From Chitinophagales bacterium (GTDB taxonomy: Bacteria > Bacteroidota > Bacteroidia > Chitinophagales > Chitinophagaceae), in assembly GCA_025355935.1 (NCBI GenBank), contig JANXYS010000078.1, positions 1 through 5,196 of the forward strand: DNA of 5,196 nt. Reading direction: 5' to 3'. Position numbers and translations under genes: made by a program. Below, piece by piece: positions 1 through 5,196 of this stretch (position 1 is its first letter; each line of letters begins with the position of its first letter). The notes beneath the pieces were generated by a model. That model was not told where the DNA came from. It made no database searches and worked only from the letters and a program-made list of their open reading frames with translations.

Positions 1-1496
1 CGGAAAAAAGTATAATTCGTAATAATATAGTTTGTAAAAGAAAGCTGTACAAATGGATTAATCGCTTTACCGCCAAAGGAAGTAATATTTTCTTTCTTAT
101 AATTATTTGTCGCCCCAAAATGAAAAGATGACCGGTCATCAAAAATGAAAGAAGGCGTGCGGTTAACATTGTTGAAAAAAAGATTTATGTTGCCAAATTT
201 TTTATTGAGGTACCTGCTCAGGGTTGCATAAGCACTATAATCGCCGCTGTTGAGACCATTTAGATAAAACTCGCCTTTTAATATAACGTCCCACAGTTTA
301 TTTCGTGTACGATTTCGATACTCCCCGTGTATTATGGTATTAAAAAAATTACTGGTTCCTTTTCTAAACTCCCCTTTTATCGTTTGCAATGTAGCACCCG
401 CGAGGAAATATTGCGCGGCATTTTTAGTATCAGGGAACTGCACAAGTGAGAGATCATTCGACAAGACTTTCCATTTTTCGCCCCGGGCAAAGGTGTCGTT
501 TAAAGGACTGACAGGAACGTTATACCACTTCGCATATATAGATGAATCTGCTGCGACATCCTTGAAATTATACCTGTAAGTACTGTAGGTTAGTGTGTGT
601 TGAAACCTGAGTTTAGGGTAAAACAGAAATTCAGTGGTAGAATCGTTAATCTGCAGCGAATCCCGTTTACCAACATCGTAACCATGCCTGTATAAAAAGG
701 TAAAATCTTTGTACTCGTTCCCGGTACGCACCTTGGTTGCAAACGGGTTTGAATTAAAAACAGAAGCGTTACCAAGATTAACATCGATGCTGTATCTCGC
801 TTTTTTATTCGGGTTTAACAGTGAAGAATCATTTCTAATTCCGCCATTTTCTGACGCCCTGATTACGTTACTAATGATCAGGAACGATGCGCTGTAACGC
901 TTACGGTTACCCTGGTAATTTCCAAAAAACCGAACGTTATTATGACTATTATTTTGAGTAAGAAAAAGACCCGGAGCACTTATAAGGCGGTAATCGAATC
1001 CCAGGTTAAGATTAGGTTTAGGATTCTGTGTGTGCATCGCCTTGATCATCTGTTCTTTTCCGGAGGCGAGCTGGTATGACAACATTGAAAAAGGACGGGT
1101 CGTTTTAAAAAATCTGCTGTTGGCAGGTGTGAACCTGTAAATATCAAAAGCATGAAACCCTGCGTCCCAGCCAGGTTTCATATTTGGGGAAAAAATCAGC
1201 TGAACTGCCGCCGAACCGTTATTTCCAAGATATTGATAGGTGGAGGGAACAGAATAATATTTATCAAAATCGTTTATAGAAGAATCGAGCCTGGATCTGT
1301 TGGTTGAATCAAGGTAACGGAAACTTATGTTGATTGAATCTTTTGCATCATCACGATGTTCAAAACCGATAGTATCTTTCCGCGACTTCTGCTGCTCGCC
1401 AGAGAGGGTACCCCTGGTGGTATTTCGGGGAATTCCCTGTGCATATACTATCTGCAGGCACAGCATAAAGCAAGTAAAAAAATTGATCTTCTTCAT
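1..1496 (-). CDS. Putative porin, outer-membrane beta-barrel (partial, C-terminus off the window)
   Basis: An uninterrupted minus-strand frame runs from ATG at 1496 to the window edge, giving 498 complete codons with no stop. Residues 1-19 form a Sec signal peptide (MKK start, hydrophobic core, probable cleavage VYA|QG). There is no lipobox Cys, so this is not a lipoprotein. Residues about 45-180 carry the conserved block I associate with the Bacteroidota 'putative porin' family (Porin_10 type): YLDSTNRSRLDSS, FDKYYSVPSTYQYLGNNGSA, FKTTRPFSMLSYQLASGKEQ, and HTQNPKPNLNLGFDYR. The rest is rich in alternating aromatic and polar residues (e.g. KLRFQHTLTYSTYRYNF, ISFTNYI-like strands), as expected of a transmembrane beta-barrel. 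It starts 7 bases after the PNP stop codon, so the two are probably co-transcribed. The upstream bases are A/T-rich with no Shine-Dalgarno, normal for the phylum. The substrate is unknown. The barrel is clear; the exact family is recognised from motifs only. Confidence 0.85.
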   Translation of the reverse strand, partial: MKKINFFTCFMLCLQIVYAQGIPRNTTRGTLSGEQQKSRKDTIGFEHRDDAKDSINISFRYLDSTNRSRLDSSINDFDKYYSVPSTYQYLGNNGSAAVQLIFSPNMKPGWDAGFHAFDIYRFTPANSRFFKTTRPFSMLSYQLASGKEQMIKAMHTQNPKPNLNLGFDYRLISAPGLFLTQNNSHNNVRFFGNYQGNRKRYSASFLIISNVIRASENGGIRNDSSLLNPNKKARYSIDVNLGNASVFNSNPFATKVRTGNEYKDFTFLYRHGYDVGKRDSLQINDSTTEFLFYPKLRFQHTLTYSTYRYNFKDVAADSSIYAKWYNVPVSPLNDTFARGEKWKVLSNDLSLVQFPDTKNAAQYFLAGATLQTIKGEFRKGTSNFFNTIIHGEYRNRTRNKLWDVILKGEFYLNGLNSGDYSAYATLSRYLNKKFGNINLFFNNVNRTPSFIFDDRSSFHFGATNNYKKENITSFGGKAINPFVQLSFTNYIITNYTFF

Positions 1497-1503
1497 GCAG
1501 ATT

Positions 1504-2316
1504 TTATAGCTGGGAAACCAGCTCTTTGAAAAGGTGAGTAAGCTTTGGCTCAGCCGTTTTCGCCGCCTGTAATACTTCCTCATGAGTAATTGCATTTTCT
1601 TCTTCCCTGATACCAAGATCAGTAATCACGCTAACGGCGAAGACTGGCAGGCCCATATGTACAGCAGCAATTACTTCCTGCACCGTGCTCATGCCTACCG
1701 CATCTGCGCCGAGAATTTTAACGAGCTGGTATTCCGCTCGGGTTTCAAATGTAGGCCCTGTTACGCTAATATATACTCCGTGCTTAATATCAAACCCTGC
1801 TGTAGCAGCAATGGTCTGTGCCTTTACTATCAGATCTTTTTTATATGGCTCGGTCATGTCCGGGAACCTGGTGCCAAGTTCACTGATGTTTTTTCCGATC
1901 AGTGGATTGGGGGTAAAGAAGCTGATGTGATCAGTAATGATCATCAGATCGCCTACTTTGAAATCAGGGTTTGTGCCACCCGCTGCGTTACTAAGTAAGA
2001 GAGTCTTGATGCCTAGAGCTTTCATCACGCGAACAGGAAAAATTATATCTTGCGTACTGTAGCCTTCGTAATAATGGAATCTTCCGGCCATGGCCAGAAT
2101 TTTCTTTCCACCCAATACCCCATAAATTAATTTTCCACTGTGCCCTTCAACAGTACTAACGGGGAAATGCGGGATATCTCCATATGGTATCTCATGCTCA
2201 ATTAGAATTTCGTTAGTAAAATTTCCAAGCCCACTACCCAGGATAATTCCGGCGATTGGTTCGTCGTTTATGAACTGCTGTATGTATTTTACCGAGTCCC
2301 CGATTTTATCCATCAT
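1504..2316 (-). CDS. punA: Purine nucleoside phosphorylase, trimeric PNP/MTAP family
   Basis: A complete 270-residue cytosolic enzyme of purine salvage (EC 2.4.2.1), which cleaves purine nucleosides with phosphate to free base and ribose-1-phosphate. Its length matches the trimeric class, not the shorter hexameric DeoD class. The family motifs appear in order: phosphate loop GSGLG (27-31), H59 in EGHSGK, GRFHYYEGY (78-86), SNAAGG (109-114), DHISF (129-133), GPTFETRAE (187-195) with the purine-contact Glu at 191, GMSTVQEVIAA (208-218), and the C-terminal HEEVL (245-249), whose His matches human H257. At the position of human Asn243 (ITN) this protein has Asp233 (ITD). The start is ambiguous by one codon, because ATG ATG is present at 2316 and 2313. 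It is the first gene of the PNP-porin unit and diverges from sucC. An exact TAnnTTTG element lies 28 bases upstream. Confidence 0.95.
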   Translation of the reverse strand: MMDKIGDSVKYIQQFINDEPIAGIILGSGLGNFTNEILIEHEIPYGDIPHFPVSTVEGHSGKLIYGVLGGKKILAMAGRFHYYEGYSTQDIIFPVRVMKALGIKTLLLSNAAGGTNPDFKVGDLMIITDHISFFTPNPLIGKNISELGTRFPDMTEPYKKDLIVKAQTIAATAGFDIKHGVYISVTGPTFETRAEYQLVKILGADAVGMSTVQEVIAAVHMGLPVFAVSVITDLGIREEENAITHEEVLQAAKTAEPKLTHLFKELVSQL

Positions 2317-2344
2317 ATGCTAGGTTCTTAAGTTTTATAAACAG

Positions 2345-2352
2345 CAAATTTA
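2345..2352 (-). promoter_or_regulatory. Candidate -7 promoter element for the PNP-porin unit
   Basis: On the minus strand this reads TAAATTTG, an exact match to the Bacteroidota -7 consensus TAnnTTTG. It lies 28 bases before the PNP start codon, a reasonable place for the promoter of the leftward unit. No TTG is seen at the usual 19-21 base spacing upstream, so only half of the canonical promoter is visible. In AT-rich DNA such a short match could be chance. Confidence 0.4.
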
Positions 2353-2372
2353 AGGGAAAGACAGAATGGTTG

Positions 2373-2385
2373 GCTGTTTAACAGC
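2373..2385. repeat. Short perfect inverted repeat in the divergent region (possible operator)
   Basis: GCTGTT-T-AACAGC is a perfect 6-bp inverted repeat around one central base. A further AACAGC half occurs at 2340-2345. The repeat sits upstream of the candidate PNP -7 element (2345-2352), about where a -33 element would be expected, and about 110 bases before sucC. Its symmetry and place suit a dimeric regulator binding site. It is too short to act as a terminator, has no U-tract, and does not identify a regulator. Confidence 0.25.
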
Positions 2386-2450
2386 AAGCATCTGCGAGAC
2401 GTCCATTCTCCGGAGGCAGAAAACAGAAAAGTAACGCGACGGCATGAAGA

Positions 2451-2479
2451 TTGTTTGTCCCTGTTTTAAATTATCTTCG
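2451..2479 (+). promoter_or_regulatory. Candidate sucC promoter (TTG -33, TATCTTCG -7)
   Basis: TTG at 2451-2453 is followed after 18 bases by TATCTTCG at 2472-2479, one base off the Bacteroidota TAnnTTTG element. If used, transcription would start only about 10 bases before the sucC ATG at 2494, leaving a very short A-rich leader (AAAAAAATTAAAT) with no Shine-Dalgarno. A second TTG at 2455-2457 would give a spacing of 14, which is too short. Confidence 0.45.
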
Positions 2480-2493
2480 CAAAAAAATTAAAT

Positions 2494-3705
2494 ATGAATC
2501 TCCACGAATACCAGGCTAAAGAACTGCTGAAAAAATATAATGTCCCTGTCCAGGAAGGTATTGCCTGCAACACTCCGGGTGAAGCGGAAGAGGCTTATCG
2601 CCAGATCAAAACTCAGTACAACAGCAAATTTGCAGTTGTAAAAGCGCAGATTCACGCTGGCGGAAGGGGTAAAGGAAATATTATTGGAAAAGAGCAACGT
2701 GGAGTTGCGGTTGCCAAAAGTGCTGAGGATGTACTAACTTTTGCCAAAAATCTTCTAGGTGGCACATTGGTTACCATTCAAACCGGACCCGCAGGCAAAG
2801 TGGTTAATAAAATCCTCGTTGCTCAGGACGTTTATTATGAAGGGCCAAGCCCTGTCAAAGAATTTTATCTGAGCGTATTGATGGACCGTTCAAGAGGCCA
2901 GAATGTAATTATGTATAGTACAGAAGGAGGGATGAATATCGAAGATGTAGCACACAGCACACCCGAACTCATTTTTAAAGAATGGGTGCACCCTGATTCT
3001 CCACTACAGGCATTCCAGGCCAGGAAAATTGCGTTTAATCTCGGCCTGTCTGGAGAAGCTTTCAAGAGTTGCGTTAAATTTGTTACCAACCTTTACAACG
3101 CTTTTGTCGCACTTGATTGTGATATGCTGGAAATAAATCCCTTGTTCAAAACGAGTAACGAAAAGATTATAGCAGTTGATTGTAAAATGAACGTAGACGA
3201 TAACGCCCTGATGCGCCACCCGGAAATAGCAGCTCTTAGAGACGTAAGTGAAGAGGATCCTACAGAAGTTGAAGCGGGGAAATTCAACCTGAATTTTGTT
3301 AAACTTGATGGGAACGTGGGATGTATGGTAAACGGTGCCGGGCTTGCGATGGCAACGATGGATATGATAAAATTAAGTGGCGGGGAACCTGCAAATTTTC
3401 TTGATGTTGGCGGTACAGCAAATGCAACTACTGTTGAGGCGGGCTTTCGTATTATTTTAAAGGACCCGAAGGTGAAGGCGATTTTAATCAATATTTTTGG
3501 TGGAATCGTGCGCTGTGATCGTGTAGCCCAGGGAGTTATAGATGCATACCAGAGTATTGGAAATATAGAAATTCCAATTATAGTACGACTACAGGGAACA
3601 AACGCAGATGTCGCAAAAAAACTGATAGATGATAGCGGGTTAAAAGTTCAAAGTGCAATTCTGTTAAGCGAAGCGGCGGCCTTGGTTAATAAAGCTGTTG
3701 CCTGA
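2494..3705 (+). CDS. sucC: Succinate-CoA ligase (ADP-forming) beta subunit
   Basis: A complete 403-residue beta subunit of the TCA-cycle enzyme that interconverts succinyl-CoA and succinate with substrate-level phosphorylation (EC 6.2.1.5); it works in the cytosol with SucD. The N-terminal ATP-grasp half opens with the family signature MNLHEYQAKELLKKYNVPV, then KAQIHAGGRGK (50-60, nucleotide loop), EFYLSVLMDR (123-132), GGMNIEDVA (135-143), LEINPL (212-217) and VDCKMNVDDNA (228-238). E213, N215 and D229 match the metal/nucleotide ligands of the family. The C-terminal ligase/CoA domain has LDGNVGCMVNGAGLAMATMD (271-290), LDVGGTA (303-309), INIFGGIVRCD (352-362) and RLQGTNAD (385-392). It is slightly longer than the E. 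coli protein (388) but has no missing motif. ATG 2494 opens directly on the conserved N-terminus. No sucD follows, so the partner must be encoded elsewhere. Confidence 0.98.
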   Translation: MNLHEYQAKELLKKYNVPVQEGIACNTPGEAEEAYRQIKTQYNSKFAVVKAQIHAGGRGKGNIIGKEQRGVAVAKSAEDVLTFAKNLLGGTLVTIQTGPAGKVVNKILVAQDVYYEGPSPVKEFYLSVLMDRSRGQNVIMYSTEGGMNIEDVAHSTPELIFKEWVHPDSPLQAFQARKIAFNLGLSGEAFKSCVKFVTNLYNAFVALDCDMLEINPLFKTSNEKIIAVDCKMNVDDNALMRHPEIAALRDVSEEDPTEVEAGKFNLNFVKLDGNVGCMVNGAGLAMATMDMIKLSGGEPANFLDVGGTANATTVEAGFRIILKDPKVKAILINIFGGIVRCDRVAQGVIDAYQSIGNIEIPIIVRLQGTNADVAKKLIDDSGLKVQSAILLSEAAALVNKAVA

Positions 3706-3860
3706 GTTCGGCTTCCTATTTACGACATAAACCCATAAAGATATATCTGTATGCGCAGCGAATTGGATAGATGAAATTGCGTAGCATTAATTAAAATTAT
3801 ATATGTAATTTAGTTATGAAAAGTGCAGGATAGTGCTAATTTTACATAAAATGATATCTC

Positions 3861-4160
3861 ATGAAAATATTTGTAGCGGGTTTGCCTTATGACCTCGACG
3901 ACGCAGAGTTGATGGAAATTTTTGAGAAATTCGGAACAACAGTTTCAGCAAAAGTAGCTATGGATAAAGAAACAGGCAAAAGTAAAGGATTTGGATTTGT
4001 TGATATGCCCGATGCTACCGAAGCCAAAGATGCAATTGAAAGCCTGAATGATATATCTCTTGGAAAAAAGCCACTAGTCGTAAAACAGGCGGAAGAAAGA
4101 ACCGGGCCACCGCCACCGAGGAGCAGCGCACCGAGAAATAATTTTAATAATAGGCGATAA
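3861..4160 (+). CDS. Small RRM-domain RNA-binding protein
   Basis: A 99-residue protein consisting of one RNA recognition motif plus a short basic tail. RNP2 is IFVAGL (3-8) and RNP1 is KGFGFVDM (42-49). F4, F44 and F46 are the expected RNA-stacking aromatics, while the last RNP1 position is Met where Phe/Tyr is usual. The beta-alpha-beta-beta-alpha-beta order can be followed to VVKQAEE (73-79). Residues about 80-99 are a disordered Pro/Arg/Asn tail with a PPPP run (TGPPPPRSSAPRNN, ending NNRR). Such single-RRM proteins are common in Bacteroidota and are thought to bind single-stranded RNA and affect gene expression after transcription; the targets here are unknown. It stands alone, 155 bases after sucC and closed by its own strong terminator, so it is probably monocistronic. 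A weak -7-like TAATTTTA (3837-3844) precedes it. ATG 3861 opens directly on beta-strand 1. Confidence 0.93.
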   Translation: MKIFVAGLPYDLDDAELMEIFEKFGTTVSAKVAMDKETGKSKGFGFVDMPDATEAKDAIESLNDISLGKKPLVVKQAEERTGPPPPRSSAPRNNFNNRR

Positions 4161-4186
4161 AAAAAATATAAGGACAACACAATAAT

Positions 4187-4218
4187 AAAATAGCATGCCG
4201 GCGACGGCATGCTATTTT
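4187..4218 (+). terminator. Rho-independent terminator after the RRM gene
   Basis: AAAATAGCATGCCG (4187-4200), loop GCGA (4201-4204) and CGGCATGCTATTTT (4205-4218) form a perfect 14-bp stem capped by a GNRA tetraloop. The GC-rich core lies next to the loop and a U-tract forms the 3' end. It lies 26 bases past the RRM stop codon. With A-runs on the left and T-runs on the right it could also terminate leftward transcription, though no minus-strand gene lies nearby to need this. Confidence 0.9.
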
Positions 4219-4226
4219 GGTTCTGG

Positions 4227-4234
4227 TATGTTTG
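4227..4234 (+). promoter_or_regulatory. Weak candidate -7 element upstream of the DUF4251 gene
   Basis: TATGTTTG matches TAnnTTTG exactly and lies just past the RRM terminator, about 134 bases before the DUF4251 start. There is no TTG at the expected upstream distance. A separate TTGACC at 4331-4336 followed by the AT-rich TATATAAATAAATA is an alternative promoter region nearer the gene. Neither is convincing alone. The rest of 4219-4368 is AT-rich and holds no gene that I can support. Confidence 0.2.
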
Positions 4235-4368
4235 ATAGAATAGTATTATCCAAAATGCGGTGGTTATAAATAGTTTTATTTTAATTGCATAAAAAGTTTA
4301 ATTATTTCTTATGAAAGGGTGGCATTTATTTTGACCTTTTTCACGGTATATAAATAAATAAATCATTG

Positions 4369-4839
4369 ATGATACAGCTTCCGAAATTCTTTTTTAGCCT
4401 GCTGCTAATACCTTACCTGAATTCAGGCTTCACCCAAAGTAGGAAGCAGCCGGTCGAAGTTCTCCTGAAATCTAAACAATTTTTATTCGTTCCAGCATCT
4501 GTTAACCCCTTATCAGGCCGCACACGATATCTCGACGGTTACTTCGATCTTAAAGTAAAAAATGATTCTCTGGTAAGTTATCTCCCCTACTTTGGACGAA
4601 CGACTATGGCGCCCATTGGTTCTGATGACACAGGCATGCGATTCACATCGACTGAGTTTACTTATTCTTACAAGCCTGGGAAAAAAGGTAGTTATAATGT
4701 CGTCATACAGGTAAAAGATAATGCAAACAGCAACAAATTTTACCTGACGGTTTACAATAACTACACTGCGTTGCTTGTAGCGTCAAGTAATTTTCGCGAT
4801 CAGATAAGTTTTCGGGGTGATATCAGGGAATTGAAGTAA
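4369..4839 (+). CDS. DUF4251 family secreted protein
   Basis: A small exported protein of 156 residues if started at ATG 4369. The in-frame codon just before it (4366) is TTG and would add only one residue, so ATG is preferred. Residues 1-22 are a signal peptide (hydrophobic FFFSLLLIPYL), cleaved near GFTQ; there is no lipobox Cys, so it is probably periplasmic or secreted. The mature part matches the Bacteroidota DUF4251 pattern: KSKQFLFVPASVNPLSG (34-50), LDGYFDLKVKNDSLVSYLPYFGR (55-77, with the diagnostic LPYFGR), SYNVVIQVKD (108-117), KFYLTVYNNYTALLVASSNFRDQISFRGDI (123-152). The strands suggest an all-beta fold. The molecular function of the family is not known to me. It follows the RRM terminator, so it is probably transcribed alone, and it converges on the GH92 gene. 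Confidence 0.85.
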   Translation: MIQLPKFFFSLLLIPYLNSGFTQSRKQPVEVLLKSKQFLFVPASVNPLSGRTRYLDGYFDLKVKNDSLVSYLPYFGRTTMAPIGSDDTGMRFTSTEFTYSYKPGKKGSYNVVIQVKDNANSNKFYLTVYNNYTALLVASSNFRDQISFRGDIRELK

Positions 4840-4911
4840 GGGCGAGAAGTTATGCAAAAAAATTTTTGCTAATTGTTATTATGCTCATTTTAAAATTTAC
4901 AACATTCGCCC
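4840..4911. terminator. Possible bidirectional termination region between convergent genes
   Basis: This is most of the 90-base gap between the convergent DUF4251 and GH92 genes. GCAAAAA (4854-4860) and TTTTTGC (4863-4869) form a short AT-rich inverted repeat with only two bases between the arms. An outer pair, GGGCGA (4840-4845) directly after the DUF4251 stop codon and TCGCCC (4906-4911), encloses it. The inner hairpin is weak and has only two G-C pairs, so intrinsic termination here is uncertain. Confidence 0.3.
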
Positions 4912-4929
4912 GCGTTTCTCCAACGTTAG

Positions 4930-5196
4930 TTATTTTAAATATACTTTATCAGAAGGATCCGTAGAAAACGAATATGGATAAGATGAGGGCATATTTCCTC
5001 GCCTTTTTTCGGGTGTGCTGCTCATTCGAAGTTCCAATATGCCTCCTTTTAAAATATCCTTATGAGACAGCCAGTTGTAGTTATACAATTTTTTATTTAA
5101 TGTAGCATTCTGAATGTACCTGTTCTCTGAACTGTTTTGCGCGGCAGTGATTGTAAATACTTTCCCATTTTCCAGGTGGAGGCTTAACTTTTGAAA
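4930..5196 (-). CDS. GH92 family alpha-mannosidase, C-terminal end (partial)
   Basis: A minus-strand frame enters from the right edge and stops at TAA 4932-4930, giving the last 88 residues of a longer protein. The fragment matches the C-terminal end of glycoside hydrolase family 92: KVFTITAAQNSSENRYIQ, then ATLNKKLYNYNWLSHKDI and LKGGILELRMSSTPEKRRGN, with a PYSFSTD tail. In characterised GH92 enzymes this corresponds to 'FTI.A.N.S..N.YIQ.A.LNG....W.SH.DI..GG.L...M...P'. The family comprises calcium-dependent exo-acting alpha-mannosidases that in Bacteroidota usually act in the periplasm or at the cell surface on mannans or N-glycans. The catalytic region lies outside the window, so activity and linkage specificity cannot be judged. 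At the usual 'LNG' the sequence has LNK, a minor variation. It converges on the DUF4251 gene. Confidence 0.85.
   Translation of the reverse strand, partial: FQKLSLHLENGKVFTITAAQNSSENRYIQNATLNKKLYNYNWLSHKDILKGGILELRMSSTPEKRRGNMPSSYPYSFSTDPSDKVYLK

Noticed and set aside
334..897. Small open frames on both strands (60-80 codons) within the left part of the window.
   Set aside because: The porin reading frame continues unbroken through this region with coherent beta-barrel sequence, so these are shadows.
1582..1998. A 138-codon plus-strand open frame lying across the PNP gene.
   Set aside because: It is antisense to a complete, motif-rich PNP and its translation resembles no protein family; it is a shadow frame.
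3093..3491. A 132-codon minus-strand open frame inside sucC.
   Set aside because: It is antisense to the conserved ligase domain, and its Ser/Ala/Pro-rich translation is typical of a shadow frame.
3794..3811. AAATTA-TATATG-TAATTT inverted repeat between sucC and the RRM gene, considered as a sucC terminator.
   Set aside because: The arms contain only A-T pairs and no U-tract follows; it is expected in such AT-rich DNA. I see no convincing terminator in 3706-3860.
3887..4210. A 107-codon minus-strand open frame antisense to the RRM gene.
   Set aside because: It would begin inside the terminator hairpin and its content is explained by the complement of the RRM coding sequence.
2436..4211. An 11-base word GCGACGGCATG is shared by the sucC upstream region (2436-2446) and the terminator loop and 3' arm (4201-4211).
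   Set aside because: A few 11-base matches are expected by chance in a 5-kb window, and the upstream copy has no matching stem.
4311..4334. A 7-codon ATG...TGA mini-frame upstream of the DUF4251 gene, considered as a leader peptide.
   Set aside because: It is too short, has no attenuator-like hairpin after it, and no run of regulatory codons.
4366..4368. TTG at 4366 as start of the DUF4251 protein.
   Set aside because: It adds one residue only; the adjacent in-frame ATG at 4369 is the more likely start.

Overview
The window looks like chromosomal housekeeping DNA from a member of the Bacteroidota, most likely Chitinophagaceae or a close relative. The reasons are a Bacteroidota-type putative outer-membrane porin, a DUF4251 secreted protein, a short RRM-type RNA-binding protein, a GH92 alpha-mannosidase tail, TAnnTTTG-like -7 promoter elements, and no recognisable Shine-Dalgarno sequences. 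The assignment rests on recognising families by eye; no search was run.

Layout. On the minus strand, 2316 to 1 holds a two-gene unit: purine nucleoside phosphorylase (2316-1504), then after 7 bases a putative porin (1496-1), whose C-terminal part lies outside the window. A 177-base divergent intergenic region (2317-2493) separates it from sucC, the succinate-CoA ligase beta subunit, on the plus strand (2494-3705). After a 155-base AT-rich gap comes a 99-residue RRM protein (3861-4160), closed by a textbook intrinsic terminator with a 14-bp perfect stem and a GCGA tetraloop (4187-4218). Next is a small secreted DUF4251 protein, best started at ATG 4369 (to 4839). The right end (5196-4930, minus) is the last 88 codons of a GH92 alpha-mannosidase that converges on the DUF4251 gene across a 90-base gap.

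How the parts fit. PNP and the porin look like one transcription unit and could be co-expressed for envelope and nucleoside functions, but the porin's cargo is not evident. sucC serves the TCA cycle, and its partner sucD is not in the window. The RRM and DUF4251 genes appear to be single-gene units. GH92 points to mannoside or glycan use. Both strands are well explained by ordinary genes, and no intergenic stretch exceeds about 180 bases. I see no CRISPR array, mobile element, tRNA/rRNA or convincing new multi-gene system. The observations worth a second look are small: an Asp at the purine-contact position of PNP, a symmetrical operator-like repeat between the divergent genes, the PNP-porin pairing, and the structured gap between the convergent genes.
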